Source: Thermoleophilia bacterium
GTDB taxonomy: Bacteria; Actinomycetota; Thermoleophilia; Gaiellales; Gaiellaceae
NCBI GenBank assembly: GCA_025935275.1
Contig: JAICVP010000079.1
Coordinates: 1-8,402 of the forward strand
Direction: 5' to 3'
DNA: 8,402 bases
Part shown: piece by piece, positions 5,731 to 8,402 of the stretch
How the letters are laid out: each line of letters begins with the position of its first letter
Position numbering within the stretch: position 1 is the stretch's first letter
The notes under the pieces: generated by a model
What the model was told of the DNA's origin: nothing
Database searches by the model: none
Seen by the model: the letters and a program-made list of their open reading frames with translations, nothing else
Translations under genes and position numbers: made by a program

Positions 5731-6351
5731 ATGGCGACACTGGCCCAAAACCACGAGGAGATCGCGGCCCGGGAGCTCAAGCCCCAGCTCCTCGAGATGG
5801 ACGGCATCTCCCGGGCTTCCGTCGAAGCGCACTACAAGCTCTACCAGGGGTACGTGGCGAAGCGGAACGAGATCCTCACCAAGCTCGCCGAGGTCGACCT
5901 GTCGGCGGCGAACCAGGTGTACTCGGAGGTGCGCGCACTGAAGATCGACCTCACCTTCGCGATCGGCGGCGTCAAGAACCACGAGATCTACTTCGAGCAC
6001 CTGGGCGGAGGCGGCGGCGACCCGACCGGCGGCATCGCCTCGCTCATCGAGCGCGACTTCGGCTCCGTCGAGGAATGGCGCTCCGACCTGAAGGCCACCG
6101 GGATGGGCGGGCGCGGCTGGGCCTGGACGGCCTACGACTGGGACGAGCAGCGACTCTTCAACTACATCGGGGACGCGCAGAACACGTTCCCGGTCTGGAA
6201 CGCCACGCCGCTCGTCGCGCTCGACGTCTACGAGCACGCCTACTTCCTCGACTACCAGACCGACAGGGCGTCCTACATCGACGCGTTCTTCGCGAACCTC
6301 GACTGGGACGTCATCTCGAGCTGGGTGTCGAAGTACCAGATCCAGACCTGA
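5731..6351 (+). CDS. Fe/Mn-family superoxide dismutase
   Basis: The enzyme converts superoxide to oxygen and hydrogen peroxide; no signal peptide is present, so it is cytoplasmic. It is 206 residues, a normal length. The four expected metal ligands can be placed: H34 (EAHYKLYQGYV), H84 (GGVKNHEIYFEHLGG), D165 and H169 (LDVYEHAYFLDYQ). The C-terminal SOD block GMGGRGWAWTAYDWDEQRL is clear. Q150 (GDAQNTFP) is at the position where Mn-type enzymes carry their active-site Gln, suggesting Mn or a cambialistic enzyme. The usual HHxxHH of the first helix is replaced by HYKLYQ, so the second-shell gateway His is missing, a variant subgroup. ATG 5731 has AGGGAG 4 nt upstream. The stop overlaps the proposed start of plsY by 4 nt, giving a two-gene operon. 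Confidence 0.9.
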   Translation: MATLAQNHEEIAARELKPQLLEMDGISRASVEAHYKLYQGYVAKRNEILTKLAEVDLSAANQVYSEVRALKIDLTFAIGGVKNHEIYFEHLGGGGGDPTGGIASLIERDFGSVEEWRSDLKATGMGGRGWAWTAYDWDEQRLFNYIGDAQNTFPVWNATPLVALDVYEHAYFLDYQTDRASYIDAFFANLDWDVISSWVSKYQIQT

Positions 6352-6977
6352 GCGGCGAACTCCTCCTCATTCCGCTCGGCTATGTCCTCGGCTCGATGCC
6401 GTGGGGCTACTGGCTGCCGCGCCTGTTCGCAGGAGTCGACATCCGCACGCTGGGGAGCGGGAACACCGGCGCGACCAACGTCTGGCGGACGCTCGGCTTC
6501 AAGCTCGGGCTCGGAGTCGCCGTGCTCGACATCGCCAAGGGCGCGGTCGCGGCGCTGCTCGGGCGCTGGCTCGGGAACGACCTCATCGCGGTGCTCGCGG
6601 GCTGCGCGGCGATGGCGGGCCACTGGCGCCCGCTCTTCATGGGCTTCCAGCGCGGGGGGAAGATCGTCGCAACGACCGGAGGCGTCGGCCTCGCGGTCGC
6701 GCCGCTCGCGACGCTCTCGGCCGCGGCTGTCTGGATCGTGGTCTTCTTGGTCACCCGCTACGCGTCGCTCGCCTCGATGATCTCGGCCGCGACGCTGCCG
6801 CTCTTCGCGCTCCTCTTCGACGCATCGTGGCCGGTGTTTGCGTTCACGACGGGCGGCGCGCTCGCGATCGTCCTCTTGCACCGCGGCAACATCGCGCGGC
6901 TCGCGCACGGCCAGGAGTCGAAGATGCGGTTGCGGCGCTCGCCGGGGCCTAGGCCACCGCGCGCAGCCAATCCCTGA
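6348..6977 (+). CDS. plsY: glycerol-3-phosphate acyltransferase PlsY (acyl-phosphate dependent)
   Basis: PlsY is the membrane enzyme that transfers an acyl group from acyl-phosphate to glycerol-3-phosphate, giving lysophosphatidate. All three family motifs are present: SGNTGATNVWR (37-47), DIAKG with K64, and GHWRPLFMGFQRGGK (91-105). About five hydrophobic helices are seen, and HRGNIARLAHGQESK marks the usual C-terminal end, followed by a short basic extension. The start is odd. The first in-frame ATG (6396) falls at M17, inside the conserved YVLGSMPWGY of helix 1, and no ATG, GTG or TTG precedes it in frame near the sod end. CTG 6348 gives (M)SGELLLIPLGYVLGS, an ideal PlsY N-terminus of 209 residues in total, and overlaps the sod TGA as CTGA. 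A rare CTG start, or a sequencing error in an ATGA overlap, fits best. The 3' end overlaps folE2 by 29 nt. Confidence 0.88.
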   Translation: MSGELLLIPLGYVLGSMPWGYWLPRLFAGVDIRTLGSGNTGATNVWRTLGFKLGLGVAVLDIAKGAVAALLGRWLGNDLIAVLAGCAAMAGHWRPLFMGFQRGGKIVATTGGVGLAVAPLATLSAAAVWIVVFLVTRYASLASMISAATLPLFALLFDASWPVFAFTTGGALAIVLLHRGNIARLAHGQESKMRLRRSPGPRPPRAANP

Positions 6978-7929
6978 GCTCGGTGTGGGCGAGCGAATGC
7001 TCGCCGCTCCGGAGCTCGCCGCGCAGCTCCCCGACGGTGCCGAAGCGCTCCGCGAGGACGTCGTGGTTGTGGATCGTCTCGAAGTTCACCTGGCGCGCGA
7101 GGACGAAGTCGTCGTCCGCGAGCCCGGGGTAGCCGTCGAGCGCGCTCTTGACCATGAGACGCACAGAATCCTCGACGAAGCGTGGAGTGAGGTGGGCGTG
7201 CTCGACCACGAAGAGCTCGTCGGGGCGCTTGAGAAGCTCGTAGATCGGCGAGCTCATCGAGCGCTCGACGAGGTCGACGAGGTCTTCGGCGTTCAGCCGC
7301 TCCTCGGTGCCGAGGAAGAGCGTGCCGCGGCCGCGCTGGTTGTGGGTCGCAAGGGGGACCAGCTCGAGGATCCGCTCGACGTCGCCCTCCTCGAAGCCCG
7401 CCTCGGAGAGCCGGCCGGCGGCCTCCGCACGGACGAGTCCCTGCGCACACGGGCACGCGTTGATCCCGGTCGCCTCCACCCCGACGACGCGGCGCGACGT
7501 GGTACGCGAGGCGGCGGCGATCCCGATCAGCGTGACGAGCTCCTGCGTGCGCAGCGCGGTCACGGGCGTGAGGCGCTCGATGGGGTAGCGCGCCGCGACC
7601 TTCACCTCGGCGCGCAGCGCCTGCTGGCGCTCGACGATGTTGCGCGCGATGTGCTCCGCGAGGTTCTCCACGAGGAGCTTCTCGTCGATCACGACCTTGT
7701 CGATCGCCTCCTCGAAGACCTCGGGGAAGCGCGACATGTGCACGCCCTTCTGGGCGGGGTCGAGGTCGACGAAGCACTCGATCTCGGCCGAGACGAGGGC
7801 ATCGCGACCGCCATGCTGCAGACGGACGGCTTTCTGCACGCCAGTGACTCCGGCGCGGGAAAGGCCGATACGGACTTCGGGCGTCGAAGCCTGCAGGTCG
7901 GCTCCGGCGGTTAGTCTCTCTTGCTGCAC
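6949..7929 (-). CDS. folE2: GTP cyclohydrolase FolE2/MptA family
   Basis: Enzymes of this family open GTP to make the first pterin intermediate of folate (FolE2, to dihydroneopterin triphosphate) or archaeal methanopterin (MptA, to a cyclic phosphate). The 326-residue protein begins with RIGLSRAGVTGV, then FVDLDPAQKGVHMSRFPEVFEEAI, TGINACPCAQ (C159, C161), LATHNQRGRGTLFLG (H196), SSPIYELLKRPDE (E231) and NFETIHNHDVLAERFG (H287, H289). The Cys-to-His distance is 37 residues, like archaeal MptA and unlike bacterial FolE2, where these sit about 12 apart, and the CPCAQ wording is also MptA-like. The extra length relative to typical FolE2 (about 260) fits this. GTG 7929 has no Shine-Dalgarno; TACGGT lies 6 nt upstream. 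The divergent neighbour starts only 24 nt away. Family certain; which product is made is not. Confidence 0.9.
   Translation of the reverse strand: MQQERLTAGADLQASTPEVRIGLSRAGVTGVQKAVRLQHGGRDALVSAEIECFVDLDPAQKGVHMSRFPEVFEEAIDKVVIDEKLLVENLAEHIARNIVERQQALRAEVKVAARYPIERLTPVTALRTQELVTLIGIAAASRTTSRRVVGVEATGINACPCAQGLVRAEAAGRLSEAGFEEGDVERILELVPLATHNQRGRGTLFLGTEERLNAEDLVDLVERSMSSPIYELLKRPDELFVVEHAHLTPRFVEDSVRLMVKSALDGYPGLADDDFVLARQVNFETIHNHDVLAERFGTVGELRGELRSGEHSLAHTELRDWLRAVA
7912..7917 (+). promoter_or_regulatory. candidate -10 box for the kinase-like gene
   Basis: TAGTCT fits TAnnnT and lies inside the folE2 5' coding end. It would give a leader of about 30 nt carrying the G-rich ribosome site at 7944-7951. 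No convincing -35 is seen. Confidence 0.25.
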
Positions 7930-7935
7930 GTGTCA

Positions 7936-7941
7936 ACCGTA
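7936..7941 (-). promoter_or_regulatory. candidate -10 box for leaderless folE2
   Basis: Read on the minus strand this is TACGGT (TAnnnT), ending 6 nt before GTG 7929. No Shine-Dalgarno exists in the 24-nt divergent gap, so a leaderless start is the simplest reading. Any -35 would lie inside the first codons of the neighbouring kinase gene. Confidence 0.33.
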
Positions 7942-7943
7942 CC

Positions 7944-7951
7944 AAGGGGGG
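7944..7951 (+). promoter_or_regulatory. G-rich ribosome binding site of the kinase-like gene
   Basis: AAGGGGGG ends 2 nt before ATG 7954. The purine run supports this start, although its spacing is short for a Shine-Dalgarno. Confidence 0.45.
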
Positions 7952-7953
7952 AA

Positions 7954-8402
7954 ATGGCCGAGGACGAACGCTTCGCCCGCATCGTCTCGATCGGCGCCCA
8001 CGACCTCTCCACGCCGCTCGCGACCGTCTACGGGTTCGCCAAGACGCTGAGAAAGACCGAGCTGGAGGAGCCGGCGGCCCGCTACATCGAGATGATCGAG
8101 GCGGCCTCCGTCCAGCTGAAGGACCTCATCGAGGAGCTCTCCATCGTCACGCGGATCGAGAGCGGTCGTTACGCGCCGACGCTGGTCGAGTCCAACTCCC
8201 TTGAGCTTGCACGGGCAGCCTGCCAAGACCTCGAGGAGCGCGTGGAGGTTTCCGGGGAGGGCGCGGCGGTCCACGTCGAAGCCGACGCGACTCCCCGCGC
8301 GCGTTCGCGGCTGGCCAAGGCGGCCTCGCGCCACGGCGGAATCGACTCGGTCACGCTCGTCGTGCGCGGGCCGGAGCTCGAGATCTCACCGCTCCTCAAG
8401 AA
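7954..8402 (+). CDS. sensor histidine kinase-like protein (3' end outside window)
   Basis: The frame is open from ATG 7954 to the end, 149 complete codons. Residues 10-30 read IVSIGAHDLSTPLATVYGFAK, the phospho-acceptor H-box (H16, followed by D17 and P21) of a HisKA dimerization domain, and LKDLIEELSIVTRIESG (about 60-75) is the expected second helix. The His domain begins almost at the N-terminus, so there is no sensor domain or membrane helix ahead of it; it would be cytoplasmic. The following region should be the ATP-binding domain, but where the N-box is expected the sequence reads ARSRLAKAASRHGG, without Asn. It may be a degenerate kinase or phosphotransfer-type protein; the missing end could change this. 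Divergent from folE2 with 24 nt between starts. Confidence 0.72.
   Translation, partial: MAEDERFARIVSIGAHDLSTPLATVYGFAKTLRKTELEEPAARYIEMIEAASVQLKDLIEELSIVTRIESGRYAPTLVESNSLELARAACQDLEERVEVSGEGAAVHVEADATPRARSRLAKAASRHGGIDSVTLVVRGPELEISPLLK

Noticed and set aside
5298..6347. Continuous open frame upstream of plsY, suggesting a very long fusion protein
   Set aside because: This part is the shadow of the SDR and sod genes: low complexity, Arg-rich, and no domain. Only the part from about 6348 shows PlsY motifs.
7931..7936. Perfect TTGACA on the minus strand just before folE2
   Set aside because: As a -35 it would place the transcript start about 10 codons inside folE2, upstream of no usable start, and no TAnnnT box lies at the right spacing. 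TACGGT with a leaderless start fits better.
1..8402. Search for CRISPR arrays, tRNA/rRNA genes, insertion sequences, attachment sites and tandem repeats
   Set aside because: None recognised by eye on either strand; nearly all bases are accounted for by protein genes, and no gap exceeds 90 nt.

Overview
The window is a strongly GC-rich, tightly packed bacterial chromosome segment. Actinobacteria, and within them the Thermoleophilia/Gaiellales side, are the best guess. The reasons are GTG starts without Shine-Dalgarno sequences behind TAnnnT boxes (leaderless style), a FolE2 whose motif spacing is of the archaeal MptA kind, a secreted HEFFH metalloprotease, and two ECF sigma/anti-sigma modules. 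The lineage is inferred from gene content and style, not from a marker gene. I saw no mobile element, phage gene, tRNA, rRNA or CRISPR array.

Layout. (1) Positions 1-1356, plus strand, is one compact operon: the end of a DoxX-like membrane protein, a conserved 72-residue protein, an ECF-type sigma factor, and a 78-residue soluble zinc-type anti-sigma factor. Successive genes are 8 nt apart or overlap by 4 nt and 1 nt. (2) Positions 1353-3026, minus, encodes a secreted putative metalloprotease. (3) Positions 3113-3820, plus, is thyX. (4) Positions 3817-5674, minus, reads in transcription order SDR reductase, ECF sigma factor, RskA-like membrane anti-sigma factor. (5) Positions 5731-6977, plus, holds a Fe/Mn superoxide dismutase followed by plsY. 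(6) Positions 6949-7929, minus, is folE2/mptA. (7) From 7954, plus, runs the start of a sensor histidine-kinase-like protein cut off by the window end.

How the genes relate. Two separate sigma/anti-sigma switches are present, one with a soluble Cys-rich anti-sigma factor and one with a membrane-spanning, zinc-free one. ThyX, the FolE2/MptA-type GTP cyclohydrolase and an SDR with pteridine-reductase-like motifs lie within 5 kb and all touch folate/pterin chemistry, although they are not in one operon. Superoxide dismutase and the DoxX operon suggest oxidative-stress functions, and PlsY belongs to phospholipid synthesis.

The most unusual points are: all three convergent gene pairs overlap at their 3' ends, two of them exactly on a CTAG; plsY seems to start at CTG overlapping the sod stop codon; the SDR has His where the catalytic Tyr is expected; the FolE2 has MptA-type Cys-His spacing; and three GTG-start genes look leaderless. 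I did not find a clearly new multi-gene system. The DoxX/72-residue/ECF/CxxC-anti-sigma operon is the best candidate for one.
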